Source: Candidatus Saccharibacteria bacterium UBA3218 (lineage in GTDB: Bacteria > Patescibacteriota > Saccharimonadia > Saccharimonadales > Saccharimonadaceae). From it: a stretch of 64,000 nucleotides of DNA. The notes under the pieces were generated by a model. That model had not been told where the DNA came from. It ran no database searches and saw only the letters and a program-made list of their open reading frames with translations. How positions within the stretch are numbered: position 1 is the stretch's first letter; every line of letters begins with the position of its first letter. Location of the stretch: NCBI GenBank assembly GCA_002363125.1, contig DEWE01000008.1, forward strand, positions 39,770-103,769, read 5' to 3'. Of the stretch, positions 35,301-41,829 are shown piece after piece. The position numbers were made by a program, and so were the translations under genes.

Positions 35301-35684
35301 TCCAAAAATAGAGGAACTCATTCTATGTTGATGGATCTAGCCTCAGCCACTCCTACTGAACAAATCGTAGATAAGATAAAGAATGGTACCTATAATGTTG
35401 CCGGTACTGATAAATACACTGCAGAATCTCTGGCTGGAGCAGATGACCAGGCGCTCACAAGATTTGAACAAGCTATCTCGAGCGGTAAATTAACTGGCAA
35501 CGAATTAAGCAATATACAAGCCACGGCCTATGAAGCACTAGAAAAGCAAAGAGGAGGCACCCTCAACATAAAGCCAGAAGTTAAAACGCATCTCGAAAAG
35601 ATATGTCGTGGCTATGTACCACCTCTAAATATTCAACACAATAAACCGAGCGGCGAAACCTTTACTGACGGCGCTGGAATCTAA
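32337..35684 (+). CDS. Large VirB6/TrbL-like membrane protein
   Basis: 1115 residues. A signal peptide (about 1-30, ending in VNA) leads to a Cys-containing extracytoplasmic domain up to about 530. Six or so hydrophobic helices follow (about 540-790), with ARTIIVIIFVVIAPVAFALYILP, KKWWKIFEAALVIYPICGALYG and the Gly-rich ALAGLGALGGTLTTLGNGLKKG. Then comes a 320-residue charged cytoplasmic tail. The membrane part resembles VirB6/TrbL channel proteins of type IV secretion systems. No VirB4/VirD4 ATPase or other T4SS gene is in the window, so a complete system would have to be encoded elsewhere. The fused ectodomain is unusual. Confidence 0.7.
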   Translation: MNKKIKHIIKTMTALFFVVLVSIINSYNVNAISEDELYKKALLNVMQKCYNNEQISSSLDSAVWSGFSGSILKKGKKQSNLFIPTSIGSGNALDQQKTGTKIGCYELFLGDAKGEGTYGGTMDGLFSLYSIKTTPKIKGKPINEAEKAAKDNNLPGFLTGLGYTPGNPAKKSCFNLRYSYYYDDPDDVLYPVCMENKKVSGIKNYKLGSVCWAKSYFGKSDSKTIASAATVENEKGNSFVNIVSPLHGYNNGISVYFGTSFDRDGINNEFPITSKSSKFELKEMQDGFKSILKAYNYGEDHANFVIQSGENDQNMTCFDISEESYSEEDMSAFNSYNIANMDTSYNQALAFISGGGTHEQFSNLEKYSIYSLYLSKVYNAVIDSDCQDTKPDSATTGSGDDKTYRIRTSKGWCKVATLDSGKTVSGFKDGNDWYMNTYFDFEGLIGAMYNIADSLTEEDLVQVESIASVESNQNEQTPEDPPDCYDAGIEGMSWVLCPVANNTGHTVSGLESLLRDLLSIDTQQVFKDGTETAWSVFRNIANVILIIVFLAIIFSQLTGYGIDNYGIKKMLPKLIVMAILINLSYVICQLAVDLSNILGVGLDNLFANIGERIKPGAGGFTVSKIFVALMGLLGTAGTIAGIAVGSGGGTTLIVTLVLALLVALVAVLMFFVSLAARTIIVIIFVVIAPVAFALYILPNTKDLFKKWWKIFEAALVIYPICGALYGASFIIKALVVNPTPNGGVEVGFVDGIIAIVAPFLPFLLLPSLLKGALAGLGALGGTLTTLGNGLKKGLEKGSGAVKSTDRFKDAQERNRERRIQSRAGIGRDGKEKQLSRFGKFMRGGERGIARSRMQYIKNQEARAREKDMMGEGFGAMLAGSEAKIDAQRVADQEALIVNGKIAGVNVNNANSVARYHADAIKAYRGAKTDQARAEAMTRIKAAQNILSKTEAGRNLVQNNIESAASNGDVSGLQEAASQILSQSGDTYKSKNRGTHSMLMDLASATPTEQIVDKIKNGTYNVAGTDKYTAESLAGADDQALTRFEQAISSGKLTGNELSNIQATAYEALEKQRGGTLNIKPEVKTHLEKICRGYVPPLNIQHNKPSGETFTDGAGI

Positions 35685-35721
35685 AAAACAAAAAAGCGTT
35701 CCAATATACAAACGCATAATT

Positions 35722-35760
35722 TGGCGTAAGCGAAAGGATTCGCACCGAAGGTCCGAATCT
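35722..35760 (-). repeat. Degenerate copy of a tRNA-Ser 3' end
   Basis: Plus-strand TGGCGTAAGCGAAAGGATTC closely matches the 3' end of the tRNA-Ser gene 62 bases away (TGGCGGAAGCGAGAGGATTC), including the CCA complement and most of the T arm. The rest of the tRNA is absent. It could be a decayed tandem tRNA or an old integration-site scar. Confidence 0.65.
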
Positions 35761-35783
35761 GTAAAAAAGACTCGTTAGAGTCT

Positions 35784-35873
35784 TGGCGGAAGCGAGAGGA
35801 TTCGAACCTCCGAGACGCTTGCGCGCCCACACGATTTCGAGTCGTGCGCCTTCAACCACTCGGCCACGCTTCC
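35784..35873 (-). tRNA. tRNA-Ser (anticodon CGA)
   Basis: 90 nt including encoded CCA. The acceptor GGAAGCG/CGCTTCC, the D arm TGGCCGAGTGGTTGAAGGC and the anticodon loop CTCGAAA between CACGA and TCGTG are clear. It has the long class II variable arm. It reads UCG. Confidence 0.97.
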
Positions 35874-35940
35874 GCTCACTATCTTATCATAAAACCCCTT
35901 ATCTCACAACCGCTGTAGCCACCATGCATCTAATTACTTA

Positions 35941-35949
35941 TGCTATAAT
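35941..35949 (+). promoter_or_regulatory. Extended -10 (TGCTATAAT), leaderless gene
   Basis: The hexamer ends exactly 6 bases before ATG 35956; no Shine-Dalgarno. Confidence 0.8.
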
Positions 35950-35955
35950 ATCCCC

Positions 35956-36522
35956 ATGGACAATACTCTCATCATATGGATTAGCATCATCGCCATCTCC
36001 GCCATGGGCACTCTGGCCCATTTTCTCTACGATCTCACCGGCGAGCAACGCCCCATAGGGCTATTTACCGCCGTCAACGAATCCACTTGGGAGCATATCA
36101 AAATTGCCATCACTCCTTCCCTACTTTGGGCTCTTTACGACGGCTACTATTACGGCGAAAATCCCAACTATTTTTGCGCCAAACTTATGAGTCTCCTGGT
36201 CCTCGTCTTTTTTATTCCCTTTATCTTTTACACCTACAAAAGAATCATCAAAAAACCCGTCCTTCTTATCGATATCCTCACTTTCTATATTGCCATCATT
36301 TTGAGCCAGCTCACTTTTTACGCTATCATCGGCCTAGCTCCTATGTGGTACGCCTGCACTTATCTCTCTGCTATCGCCCTCTTTATTTTCTTTGGTTGTT
36401 ACATGACACTCACTCTAGCGCCACTCAAAACTTTTCTTTTCAAAGATCCTATCACCGGCAAATATGGTTTTCGCGCTCATCGTAATTTTTTCAAAAATCT
36501 CAAAAAGAAATCCAAAAAATAA
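35956..36522 (+). CDS. DUF6512-like multi-span membrane protein
   Basis: 188 residues with five or so membrane helices. The motif FTAVNESTWEHIKIAITPSLLWALYDGYYYG matches the DUF6512-type core (VNESxWEHxK), and a later GLAPMWYACTYLSAIAL region fits. The family is common in Firmicutes and its function is unknown. It stands alone between a tRNA-Ser and a tRNA-Arg. A very basic tail follows the last helix. Confidence 0.75.
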   Translation: MDNTLIIWISIIAISAMGTLAHFLYDLTGEQRPIGLFTAVNESTWEHIKIAITPSLLWALYDGYYYGENPNYFCAKLMSLLVLVFFIPFIFYTYKRIIKKPVLLIDILTFYIAIILSQLTFYAIIGLAPMWYACTYLSAIALFIFFGCYMTLTLAPLKTFLFKDPITGKYGFRAHRNFFKNLKKKSKK

Positions 36523-36541
36523 TTCCATAATCCCAAAAATA

Positions 36542-36550
36542 TGTTATAAT
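36542..36550 (+). promoter_or_regulatory. Extended -10 (TGTTATAAT) of tRNA-Arg
   Basis: TGT then TATAAT, giving a leader of about 60 bases before the tRNA. The leader has two hairpins: CACC/GGTG near 36559, and GTGGATGT/ACATCCAC at about 36591-36614. The second sits just before the mature 5' end and may guide processing. Confidence 0.6.
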
Positions 36551-36618
36551 AAATCCGTCACCTCTATGGTGATGCTCATTTAATTTCTAGGTGGATGTCG
36601 TAAAACACATCCACATAT

Positions 36619-36695
36619 GCGCCCGTAGCTCAGCTGGATAGAGCGTTTGCTTGCGGAGCAAAAGGTCGTAGGTTCGAATCCTGTCGGGCGTACCA
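36619..36695 (+). tRNA. tRNA-Arg (anticodon GCG)
   Basis: 77 nt including encoded CCA. D arm GCTCAGCTGGATAGAGC, anticodon loop TTGCGGA between TTTGC and GCAAA, T arm GTAGGTTCGAATCCTG. G34 instead of the usual A34 means the CGN box is not read through inosine by this tRNA; it decodes CGC and CGU directly. Confidence 0.95.
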
Positions 36696-36704
36696 TAAAA
36701 ATAA

Positions 36705-36728
36705 AAGAAGACCCAAAAGGTCTTTTTT
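36705..36728 (+). terminator. Intrinsic terminator after tRNA-Arg
   Basis: AAGACC/GGTCTT stem with a 5-base loop and a run of T. It overlaps the promoter of the next gene at its right end. Confidence 0.75.
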
Positions 36729-36736
36729 GTTATAAT
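36728..36736 (+). promoter_or_regulatory. Extended -10 (TGTTATAAT), leaderless PAP2 gene
   Basis: The hexamer ends 6 bases before ATG 36743. Confidence 0.8.
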
Positions 36737-36742
36737 TAACTT

Positions 36743-37222
36743 ATGCAATGGAATTTAATCTCCGACATTATTTTAATCACTTCTCTTATCACTTTCGCAG
36801 TTTTTACTATCCTTGGATTTTTCCAATGGATCAAACGTAAATCTCTCAAAAAATTAGACAAAGAACTCCTGTGGGCTATTCTTCCTCTCTCTCTTATGGC
36901 CGCAACTTATGTTATCTTTGAAAAATTTATCATTCTAAACGTTCGCCCCAACGGCTCTGGTGAGCCTTCATTCCCTTCTACCCATACGATGGTAGTCGCA
37001 ACTATTTTCTTTATTACCGCTATTATTTTGCCAAAATACATCAAATCCCGCGCTGCCCGCATCACCCTAGATTTAATGATGCTCGTTTTCATAATTTTGG
37101 TTTCCATTAGTCGCGTTCTCGCGAACATGCACTGGGTTTCCGATGTCTGTGCCGGCTTAGTTTTTGCCGCAATTTTCGCAACAATCTATTATTTAATTAT
37201 CAGGAGGTACAAAAATGGCTAG
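36743..37222 (+). CDS. PAP2 superfamily membrane phosphatase
   Basis: 159 residues with about five helices. The three acid-phosphatase motifs are complete: KFIILNVRP (KX6RP), PSFPSTHT (PSGH-like) and SRVLANMHWVSDV (SRX5HX3D). It probably dephosphorylates undecaprenyl pyrophosphate or phosphatidic-type lipids, recycling the glycan carrier. The downstream HIT gene starts 8 bases inside its 3' end. Confidence 0.9.
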   Translation: MQWNLISDIILITSLITFAVFTILGFFQWIKRKSLKKLDKELLWAILPLSLMAATYVIFEKFIILNVRPNGSGEPSFPSTHTMVVATIFFITAIILPKYIKSRAARITLDLMMLVFIILVSISRVLANMHWVSDVCAGLVFAAIFATIYYLIIRRYKNG

Positions 37223-37595
37223 TATTTTTACCAAAATCATCAACGGCGAGATCCCTTGCTATAAAATCTACGAAGACGACAAAACTTTCGCTTTTCTCGA
37301 CATTCATCCCGAAACCCCAGGCCACACTCTTGTAATTCCCAAAAACGAAGTTGACAAGATTTACGATCTTCCAGAGGAAGATTATCAAGCCCTTATGGCT
37401 ACCGTCAAAAAACTCAGCCAAAATATGGAAAAAGTTTTGGGAGAACGTACTCTTTGGAAGGTTGTCGGCACCGATGTTCCTCACGCCCATGTCCACCTAG
37501 AGCCATACGACGAAACTTGGTTTTATGGCCGCGAGATAGAAACTACGCCAGAAGAATTTGAGGCTATTCGCCAAAAACTTGAATATCACGATTAA
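37215..37595 (+). CDS. HIT family nucleotide hydrolase/transferase
   Basis: 126 residues. FTKIINGEIPCYKIYEDD at the N-terminus and the histidine triad in VPHAHVHLEP, the usual HxHxH. AGGAGG lies upstream of the ATG at 37215. The product acts on AMP-type substrates such as adenosine phosphoramidates or dinucleoside polyphosphates. An extension after the triad (DETWFYGREIETTPEEFEAIRQKL) replaces the usual C-terminus. It is translationally coupled to the PAP2 gene. Confidence 0.92.
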   Translation: MASIFTKIINGEIPCYKIYEDDKTFAFLDIHPETPGHTLVIPKNEVDKIYDLPEEDYQALMATVKKLSQNMEKVLGERTLWKVVGTDVPHAHVHLEPYDETWFYGREIETTPEEFEAIRQKLEYHD

Positions 37596-37599
37596 AAAT

Positions 37600-37618
37600 G
37601 CCCCGCAATAAGCGGGGC
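37600..37618. terminator. Intrinsic terminator between HIT gene and a convergent small gene
   Basis: GCCCCGC/GCGGGGC stem with loop AATAA. On the minus strand it is followed by ATTTTTAA, so it best serves the minus-strand gene. It also closes the HIT operon. Confidence 0.8.
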
Positions 37619-37634
37619 GGTGCTGGGGTGTTGG

Positions 37635-37886
37635 TCAACATTCTATGATTTCCGGAATTTCCGGCTTTTCGCTACCAGGGTAGCCATCCGTATCTACGGT
37701 AATCTTGTAACCGAGCTCGGTTTTGCCATAATCCGGAGAGAATGGCGTAGAAGTCGACCCCGCCACGGGGACCTGGGTGTGTTTGATAGAGAGCACATAA
37801 TATCCCATTTCGTCCCTAAGCATTCTGGCCTTTTCCTTTGCCTTTTCCGGGCCCAAGAAATCATGGCCAATGTAATGTTGTATCAT
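37635..37886 (-). CDS. Small conserved-looking protein of unknown function
   Basis: 83 residues from ATG 37886, which has GGGAGGAAG 5 bases upstream. An earlier in-frame start at 37931 lacks this site. The sequence starts MIQHYIGHDFLGPEKAKEKARML and is soluble, with a helical N-terminal half and a Pro/Gly-rich C-terminal half. Its own terminator follows. No family recognised. The good ribosome site and terminator make it a likely real gene. Confidence 0.6.
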   Translation of the reverse strand: MIQHYIGHDFLGPEKAKEKARMLRDEMGYYVLSIKHTQVPVAGSTSTPFSPDYGKTELGYKITVDTDGYPGSEKPEIPEIIEC

Positions 37887-37965
37887 TTGGCTTCCTCCCC
37901 TTTGCCAAAAAATTAGAGACCCAAAAACCAACCTCCATCTTTATTTTACCACATTTTTAGATATA

Positions 37966-37974
37966 TGCTAAAAT
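37966..37974 (+). promoter_or_regulatory. Extended -10 (TGCTAAAAT), leaderless valS
   Basis: The hexamer ends exactly 6 bases before ATG 37981. Confidence 0.75.
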
Positions 37975-37980
37975 AAAGAT

Positions 37981-40800
37981 ATGAAATTTGCGAGTAGTTA
38001 CGAACCAGGAGAATATGAAAGTGATATTTATGGTGCTTGGGAGGCCAGCGGCATCTTCAATCCCAAAATCACCACCAAGCCCGTCGACGACGATGGCGAC
38101 GGCATCGATGATAGATTAGAAGGGCGACCAGGCGAGCTTTCTTCCGAGGACCATAAGCTTGGGCGAGCGCCCTTGAGCGTGTCCGAGAAAGATGAGCTCG
38201 CTGGTCGCTCAACTTATAGTATGGTCATGCCGCCGCCAAACGCCAACGGCAACTTGCATATTGGTCATGGCCTTACTATTGCTCTCGAAGATTCCCTTAC
38301 TCGCTATTACCGTTTGAAAGGCAAATCCACTTGGTATATTCCTGGTGCCGACCACGCCGGCTTCGAAACCTGGGTCGTTTACGAAAAGTATCTCGAAAAA
38401 CAAGGCCACACTCGTTTTGAATATAGCCGCGACGAACTCTACGCCCGCGTATGGGACTTTGTTGCTGAGCAACGCGGTAACATGGAGCTCCAACTCCGAG
38501 CCCTAGGCGCCTCCTGTTCTTGGGACGACCTCACCTTTGCCCTAGACGAAAACGTCATCGACCGTGTTTACACCACTTTCGAAAAAATGTGGAACGACGG
38601 CATGATTTACAGAGGCGAGAAATTAGTCAACTTCTGCCCAAAGCACCAAACCGCCTTCGCCGACATTGAAGTAGAACATCAAGACGAAAAAGGCACTCTC
38701 TGGGATATCGAGTACAAACTAGCAGACGAGCTCGAGAATAGCATTTCCGAGACCGTTCGCGACAACGGGAGCGAATTAAGCGACGAGCCCCGTAACGACG
38801 GGCGCGAGGAAGCGAGTCGAGGAAAAGCTATCTCGAGCTCTCTCATAGTTAGCACCACTCGCCCAGAGACTCTCTTTGGCGACGTTGCTGTGGCTGTAAA
38901 TCCAGACGACAAGCGTTACAAATCTTTGATCGGCAAACACGTCAAATTACCTCTTACCGACAGAACCATCCCTATTATCGCCGATGAGCATGCCGACCCA
39001 GAATATGGCACCGGCGTGGTAAAGATTACCCCTGCTCACGACTTCGACGATTTTGAGGTTGGCGAGCGCCATAATTTGGAGCGCATCAAGGTTATTGCCG
39101 AAAATGGTACTATGTTTAACGTTCCAGATAAGTATTATGGCCTTACCATCGCCGAATGTCGCAAGCAAGTCTTAAAAGATCTAGAAGCCGAAGGGCTTTT
39201 GAAAGGCGAAAAACAGATTGAGCACTCTGTAGCTCATTGTTACAAATGTGGCACCGTCCTCGAGCCTACACTCAAAGAGCAATGGTTTGTGGATGTCGAA
39301 AAACTTGCTGCCACCGCTATTGAGCATCTCGAAAACAACGAAATTAAATTCCACCCCGCAAACAAGCAAAAAGTCCTAATCAATTATCTCAAAAATCTCA
39401 AAGACTGGAACATTTCCCGCCAAATCCCTTGGGGTATCGCTATCCCAATGTTCAGAAAAGACGACCTCAGTGCTACCGATGAGCCAGACTGGATTTTTGA
39501 TCGCCGCACCAATCTAAAAGAAATTGAAAAAGCCGGTGTCAAATATATTCGTGATGAAGACACTTTTGATACTTGGTTCTCTAGTTCGCAATGGCCAATC
39601 GTTTGCACCAACTGGACTGAAGAGAACTTCAACCCATATTATCCACTAAACGTCATGGAAACTGGTGCCGACATTCTCTTTGCTTGGGTTGCCCGTATGA
39701 TCATGATGGGCCTCTATGTCACTGGCGAAGTGCCATTCAAAGAGGTTTATTTGCACGGCCTAGTTTTAGACGCCCACGGCAAAAAGATGAGTAAAAGCAA
39801 GGGCAATGTAATTAACCCAATGGATCTCGTTACTAAATACGGCTCCGATGCTTTCCGCTTAGGTATTTTAAGAGGCCGTTCCGCCGGCATGAACCAAGCT
39901 TTCTCTGAAAATTCCGTTATCGCTGGCCGCAATCTCTGCAATAAACTCTGGAACATTTCCCGCCTCATCCAAGGTATAGTAGATGAAGACGAAAGCACCG
40001 AAAATGCCACTTCGGCGCTTTCTTATACTACCCTTAATATGGGCGAAGACTGGATCTGTCGCGAGATCAATGAATGCATAGTCCAGGTTGAGCAATGCAT
40101 GAAAAATTACCGTTTCGCCGAAGCCATCGACGCGCTATATCAGACCATCTGGGACAAATATGCCGACTGGTTCCTGGAGAGCCAAAAGATTTTCAAGAAC
40201 GTAAATCTTCTCAAAAAGACTCTAGAGACTATTCTTATCGTTCTTCACCCATTTGCTCCGTTCGTTACAGAGACAATTTGGCAGAACTTGTCTTGGACAG
40301 AAGGCTTCATTGCTACCGCAAATTGGCCAAAAGAGCTAAAATACGATGCTATAAGCGCCGAGCAATTCGAAAGCTTAATCGGTATCGTGTTGGAAGTCAG
40401 AGGCACCTTGCAGGCCCTTCCAGGCACCAATAACAGCAAAAAATATTCCTTGTTGTACGATAAAGACAGCCTCGTAGAGGATAATGCCCTTCTCATCCGC
40501 ACTCTCACCAAGGTTCCGTCTATCAATGCCTTGGATGGCGCTCCACGCGGCCTCAGGATCGCTCTTGCTAATCACGAGCTATACTTAGACGTCCCAGCAG
40601 ATGTTGTTAAGGCCTACAAAGATTCCCTAACCGAGAAGATTCTCGCTGTCGGCCGCGAGCTAGATGCCCTGAATGCTCGTATGATGAACCCAAATTATGT
40701 CGAGCGTGCCCCAGAACACCTAGTCAAAGAAACCAAAGACGCCATCAAAGAAAAAGAATCTCTCATTTCTCGCCTCAAAACCCAGCTCGAACTAATCTAA
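37981..40800 (+). CDS. valS: Valyl-tRNA synthetase with two palindrome-encoded insertions
   Basis: 939 residues, class I synthetase. HIGH motif in MPPPNANGNLHIGHGL, editing domain with STTRPETLFGDVAVAVNPDD, KMSKS in AHGKKMSKSKGNVI, anticodon domain with HPFAPFVTETIW, and a C-terminal coiled coil. Residues about 33-76 are extra: a DDDGDGIDD stretch like a calcium-binding repeat, then a segment encoded by palindromic element E1. Residues about 250-287 in the editing domain are encoded by element E4. Both insertions lie between conserved blocks, keep the frame, and leave all catalytic motifs intact. Confidence 0.95.
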   Translation: MKFASSYEPGEYESDIYGAWEASGIFNPKITTKPVDDDGDGIDDRLEGRPGELSSEDHKLGRAPLSVSEKDELAGRSTYSMVMPPPNANGNLHIGHGLTIALEDSLTRYYRLKGKSTWYIPGADHAGFETWVVYEKYLEKQGHTRFEYSRDELYARVWDFVAEQRGNMELQLRALGASCSWDDLTFALDENVIDRVYTTFEKMWNDGMIYRGEKLVNFCPKHQTAFADIEVEHQDEKGTLWDIEYKLADELENSISETVRDNGSELSDEPRNDGREEASRGKAISSSLIVSTTRPETLFGDVAVAVNPDDKRYKSLIGKHVKLPLTDRTIPIIADEHADPEYGTGVVKITPAHDFDDFEVGERHNLERIKVIAENGTMFNVPDKYYGLTIAECRKQVLKDLEAEGLLKGEKQIEHSVAHCYKCGTVLEPTLKEQWFVDVEKLAATAIEHLENNEIKFHPANKQKVLINYLKNLKDWNISRQIPWGIAIPMFRKDDLSATDEPDWIFDRRTNLKEIEKAGVKYIRDEDTFDTWFSSSQWPIVCTNWTEENFNPYYPLNVMETGADILFAWVARMIMMGLYVTGEVPFKEVYLHGLVLDAHGKKMSKSKGNVINPMDLVTKYGSDAFRLGILRGRSAGMNQAFSENSVIAGRNLCNKLWNISRLIQGIVDEDESTENATSALSYTTLNMGEDWICREINECIVQVEQCMKNYRFAEAIDALYQTIWDKYADWFLESQKIFKNVNLLKKTLETILIVLHPFAPFVTETIWQNLSWTEGFIATANWPKELKYDAISAEQFESLIGIVLEVRGTLQALPGTNNSKKYSLLYDKDSLVEDNALLIRTLTKVPSINALDGAPRGLRIALANHELYLDVPADVVKAYKDSLTEKILAVGRELDALNARMMNPNYVERAPEHLVKETKDAIKEKESLISRLKTQLELI
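38124..38208. repeat. Palindromic element E1, in frame within valS
   Basis: Arms GCGACCAG(G)CGAGCT form an inverted pair around a 47-bp core (38141-38187) that contains GGGCGAGCGCCC. The core is identical, except for one base, to that of the element in tsaD (45993-46039). It encodes ELSSEDHKLGRAPLSVSEK. The arms differ entirely from those of the tsaD copy. Confidence 0.9.
38728..38840. repeat. Palindromic element E4, in frame within valS
   Basis: Arms GAGCTCGAGA(A)TAGC...TTTCC pair across 113 bp. Inside are CCGTT/AACGG and CCCGT-AACG-ACGGG hairpins, the latter shared with element E3. GGAGCGA and GAGGAAGCG words flank it. The right boundary GAGCTCTCTCA is identical to that of the tsaD element. 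Confidence 0.9.
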
Positions 40801-40801
40801 C

Positions 40802-40830
40802 AAAAATAGCCCTCTAGAAGGGCTATTTTT
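40802..40830. terminator. Intrinsic terminator after valS
   Basis: AAAAATAGCCCT/AGGGCTATTTTT, a 12-bp perfect stem with a T-run on both strands. It is bidirectional and also serves the convergent gene at 40875. Confidence 0.92.
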
Positions 40831-40874
40831 ATAAAGATTAATTATTTTTCATCTGTATCTTCGTTCGGCGACCC

Positions 40875-41360
40875 TTATTTTTTACCTTCTTCGATCCCTT
40901 TTGCTATACCTTTTGCCACCTCACCAGCTGCCTTTCCCACTACTGGAGCGGCTTTTTCTACGCCCTCTTTTGCTACTGGCGCTACTTGTTGTACCTGGAA
41001 GGCCAATATTTCCCTACGCTTAGCAAACACAAAAATCGCTCCGGAAGCAATTAAGGAAGCAAATAAGATAAATATGCCAAAATTAATCATAACTCTACCA
41101 CTAAACGCACTCTCGCTTTTGTCGGTCATTCTGTTCATCCACTCAGTTCCTTGGCGCATGGCGTCGCTGACACTGGAGCCTGTAGAATAGGTAGGCATCG
41201 AACTATCAACTTGGTTAGCAGAATTATTCGTTATAATTCCACCTATAATCAGCCCACCGCCTATTAATACGCCCAAAATCGCTACAATAGCCGAAGCCTT
41301 CATGAGCATTTTTTTATTTTTTTGATATTTTTCTTCATTTAGATATTGGCCGTCCGCCAT
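40875..41360 (-). CDS. Two-span membrane protein of unknown function
   Basis: 161 residues starting MADGQYLNEEKYQKNKKM, with a perfect AAGGAGG 5 bases before ATG 41360. Helix 1 is about residues 20-44, a Ser/Thr-rich loop follows, and helix 2 is about 92-112. The C-terminal tail repeats KEGVEKAAPVVGKAAGEVAKGIAKGIEEG, an Ala/Gly/Lys amphipathic pattern. No known family recognised. A structured leader lies upstream. Confidence 0.65.
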   Translation of the reverse strand: MADGQYLNEEKYQKNKKMLMKASAIVAILGVLIGGGLIIGGIITNNSANQVDSSMPTYSTGSSVSDAMRQGTEWMNRMTDKSESAFSGRVMINFGIFILFASLIASGAIFVFAKRREILAFQVQQVAPVAKEGVEKAAPVVGKAAGEVAKGIAKGIEEGKK

Positions 41361-41404
41361 TTTACCTCCTTATGCCACAAACGAAGATGCGGCTCTTACT
41401 TAGT

Positions 41405-41457
41405 TGTGAAACCACAGTTATTTTCCATAAAAAACTTAAAATAAGCGTAATTTCACA
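41405..41457 (-). promoter_or_regulatory. Nested hairpin in the leader of the gene at 40875
   Basis: TGTGAAA (41405-41411) pairs with TTTCACA (41451-41457), and inside it TTATTTT (41418-41424) pairs with AAAATAA (41438-41444). The minus-strand promoter candidate TGCTACACT lies just upstream at about 41464-41472, so the hairpin would be at the 5' end of a leader of about 100 bases. Confidence 0.45.
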
Positions 41458-41502
41458 GCTCCAGTGTAGCATAATCAAAATTAAAAAAATAGTCCCGACA
41501 AG

Positions 41503-41709
41503 CTATTTCTTATTAAACTTATCCAGATTAAATAGTGGCTTTTTGTCTCCGTCTATAATTCCCTGTGCTTCGCGCATCAATTTTTCTAGTGCGGTTTCAG
41601 ACGATGCCGATCCCACATGCACAGTCCGTACTACTTTTCCCTGCTCTTTGTAGCACACTTGCACTCCAGTCGCCCCCGAATTCGTCTTAAACTTCCTTAT
41701 ATAAGCCAT
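41503..41709 (-). CDS. N-terminal fragment of an IS1634-type transposase, possibly domesticated
   Basis: 68 residues: YIRKFKTNSGATGVQVCYKE, then VVRTVHVGSASSETALEKL. This is the characteristic start of IS1634/IS4-type transposases, (x)IRK.KT.SGATAVQ...EHVGSAHTE.EL. Full-length proteins exceed 400 residues with a DDE domain; here a stop follows DKFNKK, and no DDE portion is nearby. The gene has an intact leaderless promoter (TGGTACAAT, 6 bases before ATG 41709) and an uninterrupted frame, so it may be kept as a small DNA-binding protein rather than decaying. Confidence 0.65.
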   Translation of the reverse strand: MAYIRKFKTNSGATGVQVCYKEQGKVVRTVHVGSASSETALEKLMREAQGIIDGDKKPLFNLDKFNKK

Positions 41710-41715
41710 ATCTCA

Positions 41716-41724
41716 ATTGTACCA
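41716..41724 (-). promoter_or_regulatory. Extended -10 (TGGTACAAT), leaderless small gene
   Basis: Minus strand; the hexamer ends exactly 6 bases before ATG 41709. Confidence 0.65.
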
Positions 41725-41726
41725 CT

Positions 41727-41829
41727 AGGCAGCTAAAATTTTGCAAATGTGTCCTAAGGGACATGAAGACTTGACCAGAGCGGCCCTGGAGCGCGCCCGC
41801 AGGGCACGCTTGCGAAATTTTAGCTGCCT
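41727..41829. ncRNA. Palindromic element A: structured repeat or candidate non-coding RNA
   Basis: 20-bp arms with one mismatch (41727-41746 and 41810-41829) close a structure with hairpin TGTCC-TAAG-GGACA, a conserved segment ATGAAGACTTGACCAGAGCGG, and a second stem GCCCTG/CAGGGC. A second copy at 55166 keeps the segment and shows compensatory changes in the stems. Strand is uncertain. Confidence 0.7.

Noticed and set aside
36591..36614. Leader hairpin before tRNA-Arg as a T-box or riboswitch
   Set aside because: Too small, no T-box sequence, and a tRNA rather than a coding gene follows.
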